Below, in pieces: positions 36,401-47,520 of a stretch of 64,000 nucleotides of DNA. The stretch's first letter is position 1; each line of letters begins with the position of its first letter. Location: positions 1 to 64,000 of the forward strand of contig JAIVFH010000041.1 in NCBI GenBank assembly GCA_025765595.1, read 5' to 3'. Made by a program: the position numbers and the translations under genes. The stretch is from Obelidium mucronatum. Lineage: Eukaryota > Chytridiomycota > Chytridiomycetes > Chytridiales > Chytriomycetaceae. The notes under the pieces were generated by a model. It was not told where the DNA came from and made no database searches. It saw nothing but the letters and a program-made list of their open reading frames with translations.

Positions 36401-36497
36401 GTAAAGTACCACTGCGTTTCAGGGAATGCTGCAGCGCGCAGGCTCCTCGCAGATATGAATCTGATGTGACAAGTGTTGCAAAAGCATTCAAGCCCAT
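33420..36497 (-). CDS. glycogenin with long His/Gln-rich tail
   Basis: GT8 self-glucosylating primer of glycogen synthesis. The catalytic domain is complete: NAFATLVTSDSYLRGACALQ, RPELDITYTKLHVFD, VCFVDADAFAMTNVD (Asp-x-Asp metal site), DVGWPDLFNSGVFV, GSFDGGDQGLLNRFF across an intron, and IIHFAGHVKPW. After it comes a region of about 550 residues very rich in His, Gln, Asn and Ser, including runs such as HQHHHHYHEHH. Ordinary glycogenins have shorter, different tails. The start at 36497 begins right at the domain; an in-frame ATG at 36539 would add 14 residues and overlap the ERG7 stop in another frame. The glucosylated Tyr cannot be named with certainty. The C-terminus may continue into the next gene downstream. 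Confidence 0.85.
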
Positions 36498-36521
36498 TTT
36501 CGGGGAGTTTTTATAATTCCC

Positions 36522-39289
36522 TTTATTCGCTGTTTCCATACTTTTTGGCGTATACTCCTAAAGCCCAAATGGTAAACACAAATTTGTAGTTGGGATAACC
36601 TGACGAATAGTTAGCACTTTGCGGAAGGCTCCAAAACAACAAAACAACATACTAATCATGCAATTGTGATTGAACACGCCTTCAATTGCTTCCTGGAGCC
36701 ATTCTCCGTTTGGTTGTTGCCTCGACATAATAAGCTATCAAAGAATTAAGACAGTTGCTGGCAGTAATAGAAGCAGCAAAAGTCTCACCTTGATTCCCTT
36801 ATCTATGTGCGCTTTCACAGGGTACTTCGCTGCCATCAAGGCCAGCAATGCCCAGCTGGTGTGCACAACCTGAGATTTCTCGTGATGAACATATTCATAA
36901 GTTTCTGAGGACTTAAAAAAATAGTCAGTGTGAATACAAGTTCCAATCATGCTGCACACCTTGAATGATTCGCCCCAACCACCATCTTCTTGTTGCTTCG
37001 AAATCAAAAAGTTGCAGGCCCTTCGCACTGCATCACTAATACGCAATCAAAAATTCAGCGAACAAGCCAAAAATTATAATGCAGAAAGAAAACCTGTTCT
37101 CGTAAGTTTGCCCAACGGATGACAAACTATCAATGGCAAAGAGACCGGCATAAGTGAAGCAAATGCCCCAAGACCCATACCAACTTCCATCTGGACGCTG
37201 GATGTCCAGAATATATTTCACGGCTTTGGTAATCGTATCGCTTTGAGAGTATTAGAATCTTACAAAGGAGCTAAACAAAAACCAAAAACTCACTCAATTT
37301 CCTGTCGTCGATGGTTTGGAAAATGTTCTCTGAATTCAGCAAGGCCTAGGACCACACTTGTAGTACATTCGGGATAGGTGTATTCAACCATAATATTTCC
37401 AAAAACTTCCGCTGGATTCAACCACTCAAACCACTTCGGCCCGCGAACTAACTCGTACGATGCAAATCCACCATCCTTGTTCTGCATTGATAGCAAAACA
37501 TTGACGGCATCAAACAATCGATCCTCACTGATCTTGGACATTTTGTACTCGGGTGGAAACGACACTTTCTTCTGCAACAAGAGGGCTCCCTTCAATCCTT
37601 CAGCGGTACAGTCACTAACAGTGTAGCTTTGGTGCCTGGTACTAAAAGGCCATGCACCTTTACTGATATGGCGGTGAGAGATTCTATAATCGACAATTGG
37701 ATCCTGTCGAATCTGGGTCACGTCCAAAAATTCGTACGCTTTTAAAAGTGACTTCTTGAACTCTGGCTCTTCTGCAAGCCCGGTCTCGACCATTGCTTGC
37801 ACTGCAAATGATGTATCCCACAACTGAGATCCATTGGTTCCATTCATTAGCATTCCTTCGCTGGTTTTCCAAAGAAAATCATCAATCCGGGAGCAGTGAC
37901 GTTTGAAATTGTCAGAGTCAGGCCCGTCCACAAGCCATACTGTCAGCATATTCATTGCTTTGTTAACCTGTTAACTTCGAGTGTTAGTGAGTCTATGATC
38001 AGGAAAGGTAACTTAACTGGTCCAATGTCTAGGAAATCAGTGTTGATGTCCTCGTGCCGAATTTGATCCAAGGCGGCCTTCAAAGCAGACTTTCTCAAAA
38101 ATGGAAACCTCTCGTAAATAACCAAGACCTCTGTCAGCCGAGAAACATATGAGGAGAATAGAGTATACTCAAAAAGTCATAACGAACCATTACAAAAGTC
38201 CATTAGCTTCGTGTGTGGTAAGAATAAGTCCACAGCGGCTACATTGTTGCGCATTTTAGACCACTTTATAGTTTCGTATGGTTGAACATAGAGTTCCTAA
38301 GTTCAGACTTGGATCAGTAACCGCAAACTAACTTTTGTTGTGGAATACCGTTCGCAATGATTTTATCAAAGGATCAAGGTTTGCCTTGAATTTGCGTCCA
38401 TACAGGTAACTCATTGGAATTGAAACTGCACGGGAATGGCACCACATCCGACCTGGATGGATTGGCATCCAGTATGGCAGCAACCTGTTAATAAAAAGTA
38501 AGAAAGTGACAAAAAAACAGAGTCACCAACAAACCATAGTTCCGGAGGAACAGGATTGTTACCTTCCCATTCATACACATTCAAACAGGAAAGCCAGAAT
38601 TTTCCCCATGCAGGAATCCCGACAGCACCTCCCAGCTTGTGCAAATGAGATCGAGCTTTTACACAAACAGGATCATCAGGATGAACACCAAGAAGTCTCA
38701 ATGAAACATAATTCAAGGCAGTTCCAAAAACCGACGAGACTGATTCAATGTGACTGGAACTATTTCAGTAATTCGAAAAGAGTAACTAATACTGCATACA
38801 TTCCCCAGCCTCCATCTTCCTGGTGAGCTCTAGCACGGAGGTAGTTGATAAGTTCAAGTTGCTGTCCCGGTTTCCATGGGGTTTTTGTAATGTACATGGT
38901 AATGACCAATCCCGGGATCAAAAACATTGGTCCGCCATATTCACCTTTGAAGTAATAAATTAGACAGAGAGTTTATTGCAAGTGTAATTGCGCCATACCA
39001 GCCCAATGGCCATCGGGTGTTTGAAGTTTCTCAAAGAAACGGTATCCATTTCTTGCAGCTTCGAGAGGAGTTGCTGCCTTTGGATAGACCACTGCATTCT
39101 GTATCAATCAAGTCAGGGATATCGCGAAAGTCAGATGTGCCTATTTACCTCCAAAGGTAGGCCTTGCCAGTATCGATCGTAATCGGATTGCGGCCAACTA
39201 ACAAGCTGGGCCTCGTCCTCAATGTAGTGCCAAGTCTGCCGTCCCTCTTCAACTTCCAATCGCCATTTCTTTGGATCCGTAGATGTCAT
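36522..39289 (-). CDS. ERG7: lanosterol synthase (oxidosqualene cyclase)
   Basis: Cyclises oxidosqualene to lanosterol in ergosterol synthesis at the ER or lipid droplets. Starts at 39289 ([20 protein letters not shown]) and is cut by about ten short introns. QW-type repeats are present ([38 protein letters not shown]). The catalytic Asp motif reads [13 protein letters not shown]. The Val before SDCTAE matches lanosterol synthases rather than cycloartenol synthases, which carry Ile. It ends KKYGNSE at 36522, 24 nt from the glycogenin ATG on the same strand. Full length for the family. Confidence 0.93.
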
Positions 39290-39496
39290 TGGTTAAAACG
39301 TTTTTAAAATCAGGCCACAAGAAATAATTCCAACATAAATCATAATATCTTCCCCAACATTATTTCGACGCCGTTAGGCGTTTTTTCAAATGAGTCTGGA
39401 GTAGTGCTGATTTCCTTGCGTTGCTTTATTTTTCCAAAGGCCTCGATAGCAAACGTTCGAAGCATCATGTCATTCATTTTCCCCTGAATTAAACAC

Positions 39497-40175
39497 TCAA
39501 AGTAGATTCTTCACGTCAGTTGGAGTCGATCCAGATTCAGTTGGAGTCGATCCAGATTCAGTTGGAGTCGATCCAGATTCATTCACCATGGTTGGAATAC
39601 TATAAGCACCCGTCACTTCCTTCAACGAGTCGCCCAATTTAATAACAGTGTATCTGATAACTCTCTCGTCGAAACTCAAAGCCTTCCGAAGTCCTGCCAT
39701 TGTCGCTGGAGATGCATCAAATTGCATAGACCATGTGCGACCAGTCTCAAAAATCTCCTGATGTCTGCGCATGCGGTATGGAAGATTTAAGCCCGGCAAG
39801 CTCTGGAATCCTCGTACCACACCACCATTGTTCATGACATGAATGGCGGCAGTTTTCATCAATGGCTTCACAATTTCCACCTTTTCAGTTTATCGACGAA
39901 ACAGAAACCAAGTTGAATAAGAAATGATAGGTTGGAATTAACAGGACAAATGGAGAGTAGCGGGTCGGGTAGAGAGTGGCCGATGGATGATAGAAACAGA
40001 GTTAGAACGAGCAGATTTGTCTTCGGCTAACTTACTGCATCATCAACAGGTTTGCCTCGGGATAAGCCCGGAAACGCCTGTTTAGAGTGTCGAGCAATGC
40101 ATACGAGATCGTAAAGTGGCTATGAACAATGTCCTGTCAGAACAGCAAAGTTGGTGAGGTTGAGGTTTTTACCAT
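39497..40175 (-). CDS. MRP17: mitochondrial ribosomal protein bS6m
   Basis: Small-subunit mitoribosome protein of the bacterial S6 family. The first coding exon is only the ATG at 40173-40175; a 53-nt intron (40120-40172) separates it from an 84-nt exon (40036-40119) encoding PLYDLVCIARHSKQAF..., and the last exon begins VEIVKPLMKTAAIHVMNNGG. Family blocks are MPLYDLV, GGVVRGFQSL, LPYRMRRHQE and IRYTVIKL. The C-terminus carries three ESGSTPT repeats from a 21-bp tandem repeat (39519-39581). ATG-to-ATG distance to divergent VPS53 is 59 nt. Confidence 0.9.
39519..39581 (-). repeat. 21-bp in-frame tandem repeat in bS6m
   Basis: Three perfect or near-perfect copies of a 21-bp unit (plus-strand GTTGGAGTCGATCCAGATTC plus A) at 39519, 39540 and 39561. 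In the minus-strand frame each encodes ESGSTPT. Confidence 0.9.
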
Positions 40176-40234
40176 TTGCAATAAAGTTATAAAAGAAAAA
40201 AAGAAGTAGATGTTCATTTTATTTCTTAAGAAAA

Positions 40235-43165
40235 ATGGCTTCTCGACCGAGCATTATCACGCGTACACGACCCTCAAGTGCCGCTGCGACTGCGAACCAG
40301 CGGTCTTCACAAGCACGCGATGAATCTAAAGAAACAAGGGAACAGCCCAAAGAGCCGGAGCACAAAGATCCACTTGACCAGCAGGACTTTGACCCCACCC
40401 AATACATTGCTATGATCTTCCCCAGCAAGTCATCAAATGCCGACAAAGTTCTCACCCGTATAAAATCAAAGCTTGTATCTATGGATGATGATATCACAAC
40501 TCTGGTGCGTCAGCAGGCCGAAAAGGGGGTAAACGCCAAAACAGAGTTTGACGAGTGCAAGGACAGTATTCTGGTGAGCACGAAACGTCATCTCAAATAT
40601 TACCTCGTGCTTATGAACATAATCCAAAAAAAAACGCAAAGATTCTATTTGAAAAGATCAGGCGGATTCGCGAAAAAGCCGCTGCCTCAGAACAACTTGT
40701 CCATGATATCACGAGGGAAATCACGTCTCTAGACCAAGCGAAGAAAAATCTTATGCTTTCAATGGCGACTGTCAAAAAGCTCCAGATGCTTGCATCGTCC
40801 CTCGATCATATGAAGACCATCATGGCACGGAAGCAATATTTGGACGTGGCACAACTATTTGAGGTAGATCAATATGAATCGATGAGACCGTGAAACACTT
40901 TCTCATTTCTTATTTTCCAGGTCATAATTAAGTTGAGCAATTACTTTGAAGGGTTTCGAAACGTTGCCCAGATCGCGGTTTTACTGGAACGTGTTGTTCA
41001 ATTGAGAATTGATCTGAAACGACAAATATTCAGCGATTTTGATGCTGCGTGAGTTACGTAATCAAATTTTTTCATGTCTTAAACCCAATATTCTAGCTTT
41101 GTTGGTGGAACATTACGTTCCGTTGTCTCGCCATTATCTGATTCTTGCTTTGCGATCCAAGTTCTAGGACCAGATACTCAGTTCGTGTAACTGTTTGTGT
41201 CTGTTCATAATATTGATTGTTTTTTTTTGGATTAACAGGACGGAATTAATCAATTGGTATTGCGACACTCAACTCAAAGAGTATAAAGCCATTTTTCGTC
41301 AAAACCAAGAAATTGCGTCACTAGACTCTGTTAGCCGAAGGTACGCCTGGCTGAAAAGACTGTTGAAGGTACACGATGAAGAACACTCTCCAGTGTTTCC
41401 TCCTCACTGGAAGGTTGCCGAAAACCTATGTGAAAGATTTTGCGCTGACACAAAGTTAGTTGATTGCGCTTTGCATTTCTCTGGTTGATTCCGTTTTTTA
41501 ACAGGAAAGACATTTCTGATGTGTTGATGCAAACGGAGAGTTCAATTGATGTTAAAGTCATGCTTCTCGCTATTCAACAAACAATTGAATTTGAAGTGAA
41601 AGTTGCCGGCAGATTTTCTCCTCGAGTTGAGTTCATTTAAAAGTGAAATAACTGCCCTCGTCTAATTTCAATCTTCAGAACTTTGATGATGACGCGCCTC
41701 AAGAGCAAAGCAAATTCAAAGCCATCATATCATGTTGCTTTGAGCCATATTTGCATGTTTACATAGAATCCGAAGACCGGTGGGTTTCATCGTTAGACGA
41801 AGTCGAAAAGTTGGCGCTCAATCTTTTACTATCTGCAGTAATTTGGCTGCAATGATGGAGAGTTATAAAACTTCATGCGAGGCAGAAGAAGAAGAAGCAG
41901 TTCTTGTTTCTTCCACGGATTTGTTTCTGTTTTACCGTCAAACTTTGGTTCAGTGTTCAAAACTGTCAACAAACAAGCCATTTTTGGATCTCTGCCGTTT
42001 GTTTGGAAAGTGGCTGAAAGCGTATTCTGATGTTCTTGTCGCCAAATTGCCCAAGTAAGTGGTGGGTGACAAGGAATTCGGTGTCTCACACGTTTTACAC
42101 AGAGATGATAAGAAGTCTTATAATGAGGACGAAATTAAGTTAGCTTGTTTGATTATCAATACTGCGGATTACTGTGCTCAAACTGCTGGACAGGTAACTG
42201 TGAGTGTACTTTTGCGCGTCTTACAGTCTTGACAACAGTTGGAAGAGAAACTGATTGAAAAAATTGATGAGCGATTCAAAAGCAATGTTTCATTCTCGCA
42301 AGAAGTTGACGCTTTTATCAAGTAACTTTGGCTTAAGCACTCTGACTATGAACTGACCAACATCCTTAGTGTTACAGGATTGGCAGTCAAAGCTTTAGCG
42401 AATATTGTTGAGATGATGGCAGACTCTGCAATTACTGTCATGCTCAAACGGCCTTGGGGTGTTGTAGACAGTGTTGGAGACCAAAGTGAATACATTACGC
42501 TGATAGGAACCTCGTTGACGAACTCAGTTACTTTAATTCGGAAATATTTGACGACTCAAAAATACCTGCGAACATTTTTTGACAAGTTCTCAGAGTATGT
42601 TTTTAATTTGTTCTTTCCACTTTCTCAAACAGTTACTTAGGTCATTCTTGAACAAGTTCCATGCATCAATATACCGATGCCGTCCAATTTCAGAAGTGGG
42701 GGCAGAACAGCTTCTGTTGGACACTCATGCGTTGAAGACTATCTTGATTCAGATGACGACAGTTGGAAGCCATTCAGAACTAAGTCCTACGTCGGACGCG
42801 AAAGTGCCACCTCCTGCAGCTTTCTTGAAAATTCTCGGAAAGGGCGTTCTAAAAGTCGAGCAGTTACTCAAAGTTGTACTCCGGTCGCATGAACCTGTGT
42901 CTGGAATAGTCGAAACTTTTATCATGTTGTTTCCAGATGGAGATTCCACAGCCTTCCAAAAGATTTTAGAGCTCAAGGTATGGACCAATCCGCCTTCTCT
43001 TTTTCCTTTCTTGGTGTATAACTCTTCGGTTAAAAGGGATTGAAACGCGCTGAGCAATTGCCTATTCTGGAGCTATATTCCCAGCGTAGTGGTGCTCAAG
43101 CTGAGCAGCCGTCTGCCAAACAGGGTCTTGCAACCAAATTCAAGTTTGGCAAAATGTGGACGTAA
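40235..43165 (+). CDS. VPS53: VPS53, GARP/EARP tethering complex subunit
   Basis: Subunit of the GARP complex that tethers endosome-derived vesicles at the trans-Golgi. After a short disordered N-terminus the Vps53 N-domain begins DFDPTQYIAMIFPSKSSNAD and VLTRIKSKLVSMDDDITTL, followed by long coiled-coil segments (KNLMLSMATVKKLQMLASSL). The C-terminal domain includes FLNKFHASIYRCRPISEVGA and EQLLLDTHALKTILIQM. More than a dozen short introns. It ends with KFKFGKMWT at 43165. The stop is followed 23 nt later by the ATG of the AN1 zinc-finger gene. Confidence 0.92.
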
Positions 43166-43177
43166 AAAAAAAAGTTG

Positions 43178-43183
43178 AATAAA
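43178..43183 (+). terminator. AATAAA polyadenylation signal between VPS53 and ZFAND1
   Basis: AATAAA lies 13 nt after the VPS53 stop and 6 nt before the next ATG. Cleavage at the usual distance would fall inside the next gene's coding sequence. Confidence 0.5.
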
Positions 43184-43188
43184 GAATT

Positions 43189-44179
43189 ATGGAACTACCC
43201 ACAGTGGGAAAACATTGCGCCTGCGAAGGATGCAACACATTAGACTTTCTACCTTTCAAGTGTCCAAACTGTGCTCTAACGTTTTGGTGAGATATTTTAA
43301 GTATGAGCATCATTCGTTCTAATACAGTGTCAGCCGCGACCACCGCCTCCACCACAACTGTGCAAATAGTGTCGATCGCATTGTAAGCCGCGCTTCTTTA
43401 TATGATACATCCCGCTGAGGTGTAATGGAATCCAAAAGGTCTCTATAGAGGACCTGTATAATCCCAATGCCAAATCCGAGAAGATTCCCTGCAGTTTAGA
43501 AGGCTGTTTGACTATCGAAAAAATTGTGTCTCTCTGTGCCGGTTGTGGGAAGCAGTACTGTTTGGCACACAGACATGGGGTTGATCACAATTGCGTGGAC
43601 ATTGCACGGCAAGCTGCGAGTGCTCAAGAAAAAAAGACTGGTATCCAGAACTTAGTGAATTCAAAGCTTGGTTTGCCTTTGACTGCTACCACATCGAAAA
43701 AGGAGGTGTTAGGAATCCCCAAGAAGAAGGTCAATTACAAGATTGAGTTAATGAAGATGAAGCAAAATGCGAAGGTGTGTTATCTTTGCTATAGATAAGT
43801 TACAAAGTAATTAATACTTACAGGGTGATGCTTCTATTCCGACGGAATCTCGTATCTACTTTCGTGTCCATTTCCCACAAGAATCATCCATGGAATCGCA
43901 GCCGCTGTATTTCCACAAGGATTGGCCTGTCGGAAAACTGCTTGATAAGATCGCAGTGATCGGAAAAGTGTCGAATTTAAATAACACAGGAGAGGAGGAC
44001 AAGGTTTTTGATTGATTCACACAATTTTGCTCTAATCTAGCGTTCAGAAACTGGCCTTATACAATGCCGAAACTGACGCGATTCTACCCATGAATTCGCC
44101 TCTGTCATCTCTAATCGATTCCGGAATATTGCAGAATGCTGGAAGCATTCTTTTGGAACGAGTTTGTAATAAACTATAG
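43189..44179 (+). CDS. AN1-type zinc-finger protein (ZFAND1-like)
   Basis: Two AN1 zinc fingers with a C-terminal ubiquitin-like domain, the ZFAND1/Cuz1 plan; these proteins link Cdc48/p97 and the proteasome in stress-granule clearance and arsenite response. Finger 1: HCACEGCNTLDFLPFKCPNC, then CVSRDHRLHHNC across an intron. Finger 2: CSLEGC, LCAGCGKQYCLAHRHGVDHN and C. The C-terminal part (RIYFRVHFPQ, LLDKIAVIGKV, KKLALYNAETDAILPM) fits the ubiquitin-like region; it needs the 3' splice site at GTTCAG rather than the nearer CTAG. Stop at 44179, only 15 nt before the peroxiredoxin 1 ATG. Confidence 0.88.
44168..44173 (+). terminator. AATAAA overlapping the end of the ZFAND1-like coding sequence
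   Basis: AATAAA is formed by the last codons of the gene itself, before its TAG at 44177. A transcript ended by it would finish inside peroxiredoxin 1. Confidence 0.5.
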
Positions 44180-44194
44180 TTTTTTTTGAACAAA

Positions 44195-45093
44195 ATGACA
44201 AAGCGAAAAGCCACCGAAGTGCACGAAGAGAACTCAAAGAAAGTAGCAAAAGTAGTCAATAGCGTTGAAGCAGCTGTTGCTGTTGATCAGCCAGCGGTTG
44301 CAAAACTTGGTCACCCGGCGCCTGCTTTCAGCACCCAAGCTGTCATCAACAAGCAATTCAAAGAGGTTAAACTCTCTGACTACATCGGAAAATGGGTAAC
44401 TCTTCTTTATTCTACATGATCCAATATTTACGACTGCTGCGTTTTCAGGTTGTTCTTTTCTTCTACCCGCTTGACTTCACTTTTGTCTGCCCAACCGAAA
44501 TCATTGCTTACTCTGAAGTTGCTGATGAACTCAGAAAATTGAACACGGGTACGATATCGAAATCTTTAATAGTAGGTTATCTAATCTATGCCTTGCAGAG
44601 ATTCTGGGCGTTTCCATCGACTCTAAGTTCTCCCATTTGTATGTGCTTGGTAATTTTTCGTTTTCGCTGGTATTTATGATATCACCACAGGGCGTGGATC
44701 AATCAATCCCGTGAAAACGGAGGATTGGGTGAAATGAAGATTCCTTTGCGTAAGTACACGCCTCATTAGCAGTTGTATTCGTTCTCTCATATAATTATAG
44801 TTGCCGATGTTACCAAGGAAATCTCCAAGGCCTACGGTGTTCTGAAGGAAGATGAAGGCATTGCTTATCGTGGAACCTTTATCATTGACCCCAAGGGCAA
44901 GCTTCGCCAAATCACGATCAATGACTTGGACATTGGTCGTTCCACTGATGAATTGAAGCGTCTCATTGATGCCCTCCAGTTCCACGACCAACACGGAGAC
45001 GTCTGTCCAGTCAACTGGAAGAAGGGTGCCAAGACAATGGTTGACGACGTTGACAAGTCGAAGGAGTACTTCAAGGCTGTTTACAGCAAGTGA
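44195..45093 (+). CDS. typical 2-Cys peroxiredoxin 1, nuclear-like N-terminus
   Basis: Thiol peroxidase reducing H2O2 and alkyl hydroperoxides with thioredoxin. Peroxidatic Cys in [18 protein letters not shown], resolving Cys in [15 protein letters not shown]; the GGLG and C-terminal Tyr-Phe (YFKAVYSK) motifs that confer over-oxidation sensitivity are both present. Its N-terminus is extended relative to peroxiredoxin 3 by a Lys/Arg-rich segment ([20 protein letters not shown]) resembling a nuclear localisation signal. From the shared [15 protein letters not shown] on, it is almost identical to peroxiredoxin 3 at 47521, with matching introns. The start is 44195. Confidence 0.95.
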
Positions 45094-45109
45094 AGAACTG
45101 CTAATTAGT

Positions 45110-45115
45110 AATAAA
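45110..45115 (+). terminator. AATAAA between peroxiredoxins 1 and 2
   Basis: Located 17 nt after the peroxiredoxin 1 stop and 14 nt before the peroxiredoxin 2 ATG, within a 35-nt spacer. Confidence 0.5.
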
Positions 45116-45128
45116 AACACCACCAACA

Positions 45129-46134
45129 ATGTCCCGTTTCTTTCCGGTCGCGCGCGCCGCCAGCCGCGCCGCGTTTCCCACCGCGCGCCGCCTCTTCCAC
45201 GGCTCGGCGGCGGCCAGCCACTACTTTGCGCGCGTGCAGCAGGCGGCGCCGGCGTTCAGCGCGCCGGCCGTTGTCGACAACGCATTCGCGACTGTCTCGC
45301 TGGACGACTACAAAGGCAAATGGGTGCGGCGTCCGTCTCTTTGCTCCCGCTGCGCTGGCGTCTAATTGTTTTTGTGCGCAGGTTGTGCTCTTCTTCTACC
45401 CGCTCGACTTCACCTTCGTGTGTCCAACTGAAATCGTCGAGTTTTCTGAACGCGCGGCTGAATTCAAGAAGCTCGGCGCTGAAGTAATCGGTTGCTCCGT
45501 CGACTCTAAGCATTCGCATCTGTAACACTCTCCCTTTGACTTGTTCTTCACGGCGCCGTGCTAACCGCAACCTTATGCAGTGCCTGGATCAACCAGCCTC
45601 GCAAAACTGGAGGTCTTGGAGAAATGAAGATTCCTTTGAGTAAGTTTGACAATGTGGAAAGGTTTGATTCTTGTAACTAACTGCTACTCACTCTACCAAA
45701 AACAAGTTTCTGACATCACAAAGCAAATTTCCTCCGATTACGGTGTCCTCATTGAGCAAGGAGGTGACATTGGTCTCAGTCTCCGTGGTACTTTTATTAT
45801 TGACCCGAAGCAGATTGTCCGTCACATCAGGTATTTGGTTTATTTGTCATTGCTAAATCCATTCACTCGTCAAACCTTCTCTTAGCATCAACGACTTGGG
45901 TGTTGGTCGTTCTATTGACGAAACTCTTCGCTTGGTCGAAGCCTTCCAGTTCAACGACAAAAATGGAGAAGTGTGTCCTGCCGGTTGGAAGGTCTGAAAC
46001 TATTATTTGATCAACTGCGGAAATTTCAGTGTTAACCTCATCTATTCGCGACTTTGTAGAAGGGCGCAAAGTCCATGATTGCGGATCCCAAGAAGTCGAA
46101 AGAGTACTTCAAGGCTGTCCACGACAAAGAATAA
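45129..46134 (+). CDS. typical 2-Cys peroxiredoxin 2, mitochondrial
   Basis: Same fold and catalytic motifs as the neighbours ([46 protein letters not shown]) but clearly more diverged. The N-terminus, [20 protein letters not shown] followed by [14 protein letters not shown], is an Arg/Ser/Ala-rich mitochondrial presequence. Exon 1 is extremely GC-rich compared with the homologous exons of peroxiredoxins 1 and 3. An intron absent from those copies falls at about 45831-45885, just before [13 protein letters not shown], and another before KKGAKSM. It converges on unknown family copy 2. Confidence 0.93.
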
Positions 46135-46258
46135 GAAACCAATCCTTTTGAATGTTCTTATCTTGAATTAAAATATCGTGAACATCGACTGGGATTTAAG
46201 ACAATTTATTCACATATTATGAAACATAATTCTTAAAAAAAGAACGAAGAAGTGCACA

Positions 46259-47137
46259 TCAATGCAAGAAGGAAAAGATTTCAGGACTCTTGGCTTCCTT
46301 TGGTGCTGGAATAGAGCTCTTCAAACTGGCGTGTTGTTGCTTTCTGCCATTAGAAGAAACCGGTCTCTTGGCAGTGTTCATGTTGGGTGCCGCCTTGGGA
46401 GCCGCAGACTTGGCTGGCGCTTTTGTCTCGACATACGTGTGGTGCTTGTTGGAGGTGTAAAAGTCTTCCCAAATGTTCTGTTGCCAGTCGACTGGGCTTG
46501 AGTTACTTTTCTGAGTTTTACCGCCGGCTGTAGTTGGACGAGCCATGGCCTTGCTTGGAGTGGCTGGCTTAGAGGGAGCGCTGGTTGGGCGAGAGGCTTG
46601 AACCGGCTTTTTTGTCGCAGCAGCGCGTTTGGGTGGAACTGGTTGGACAGTGGCAAAAGACTTGGCTTCGGGATACAAGAATGCAATATTAAAAACCTCA
46701 CTGGTCGAGTTCTTTGGCGCGCGTGGCTTGCGTGTGAACTTTTTTTGCTGCTGTTGCTGCTTCTGGATCTGAGCGTGATTCTTGGAGGCACCCAGCAAAC
46801 GCGCTACAGGCTTGGCCGGTTTGCATGCATTGACCCACTTTGGTGGAAGATCAAACATGTTTCCAAACACATTGTCTGGGATTCCCGCGGCAGCTTTCCC
46901 GCGGGTCAATGGGGCGAGCGGATTACCCTTCACTGTGGGGGCGGGGGATGCAGGCTTGTTTGCGGCGGAGGAAAAGACTGGCTTGGCGGCCAATGGCATG
47001 GCGGCCTTTTGGGCCATTGGAGTTTGTGAACGCGAGACGGGTTTCTGGGCTGCAACGTTCTTGATGTTGGCGGCAGCCTGTTGTTGCATGGACTGCTGGA
47101 CGGCAGTGACGGTGGCGTTCTTTGTAGTTTTACCCAT
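46259..47137 (-). CDS. unknown basic Pro/Ala-rich protein, family copy 2
   Basis: Second copy of the 292-codon intronless unknown gene. It differs from copy 1 by only a handful of residues (for example SQTPM for PQTPI, NMNTA for NVNTA, SSNGR for SSGGR). The four aromatic motifs are unchanged. It lies in inverted orientation relative to copy 3, with peroxiredoxin 3 and the sirtuin between them. The stop is TGA, whereas copy 1 uses TAA. Similarity to the other copies ends soon after the stop but extends more than 100 nt upstream of the ATG. Confidence 0.9.
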   Translation of the reverse strand: MGKTTKNATVTAVQQSMQQQAAANIKNVAAQKPVSRSQTPMAQKAAMPLAAKPVFSSAANKPASPAPTVKGNPLAPLTRGKAAAGIPDNVFGNMFDLPPKWVNACKPAKPVARLLGASKNHAQIQKQQQQQKKFTRKPRAPKNSTSEVFNIAFLYPEAKSFATVQPVPPKRAAATKKPVQASRPTSAPSKPATPSKAMARPTTAGGKTQKSNSSPVDWQQNIWEDFYTSNKHHTYVETKAPAKSAAPKAAPNMNTAKRPVSSNGRKQQHASLKSSIPAPKEAKSPEIFSFLH

Positions 47138-47520
47138 GTATTAAAGAGCTTTGCTTTCTTTGGTTTTTGGTGAGGATTCCTTGGTAGGATTGAGAAGAGT
47201 GGTTGAGGACGATGGTTTTTATGGTTCAGGAAAAAGGAGGCGCAATTTTTTCGAAGTCTCAATCGAGGCGCAACTTAATGATTGTGATTCGGTATGATTT
47301 GAGGCACGCACTTATTCAGATTTTCATTCTTTCCATTGGTTTGTCAAGGAAGTTTCGAGATAAATTGCGAATATCAAGCAATGGCACTCATGGTAGTCTG
47401 TAATAAATCGCGTTAAATCATTCCGTTCGTGTTTTTTTTTCATTTGACACGTGCTTATTAATGCTGCATGGAAGATTGCGTGTTTTCCATTTAACAAAAA
47501 AAAACCTGTCAAAAAACGTC
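47138..47520. promoter_or_regulatory. divergent promoter of unknown copy 2 and peroxiredoxin 3
   Basis: On the minus strand it carries the same module as the other copies: a TATA-like CATAAAAACC near 47214-47223, GGAGGCGCAA (47236-47245), GAGGCGCAA (47265-47273) and TGAGGCA near 47300, in the same order. The right half, leading to peroxiredoxin 3, shows no recognised element. Confidence 0.6.

Noticed and set aside
39519..39581. Possible regulatory repeat array
   Set aside because: The 21-bp units are in frame and encode ESGSTPT repeats at the end of bS6m.
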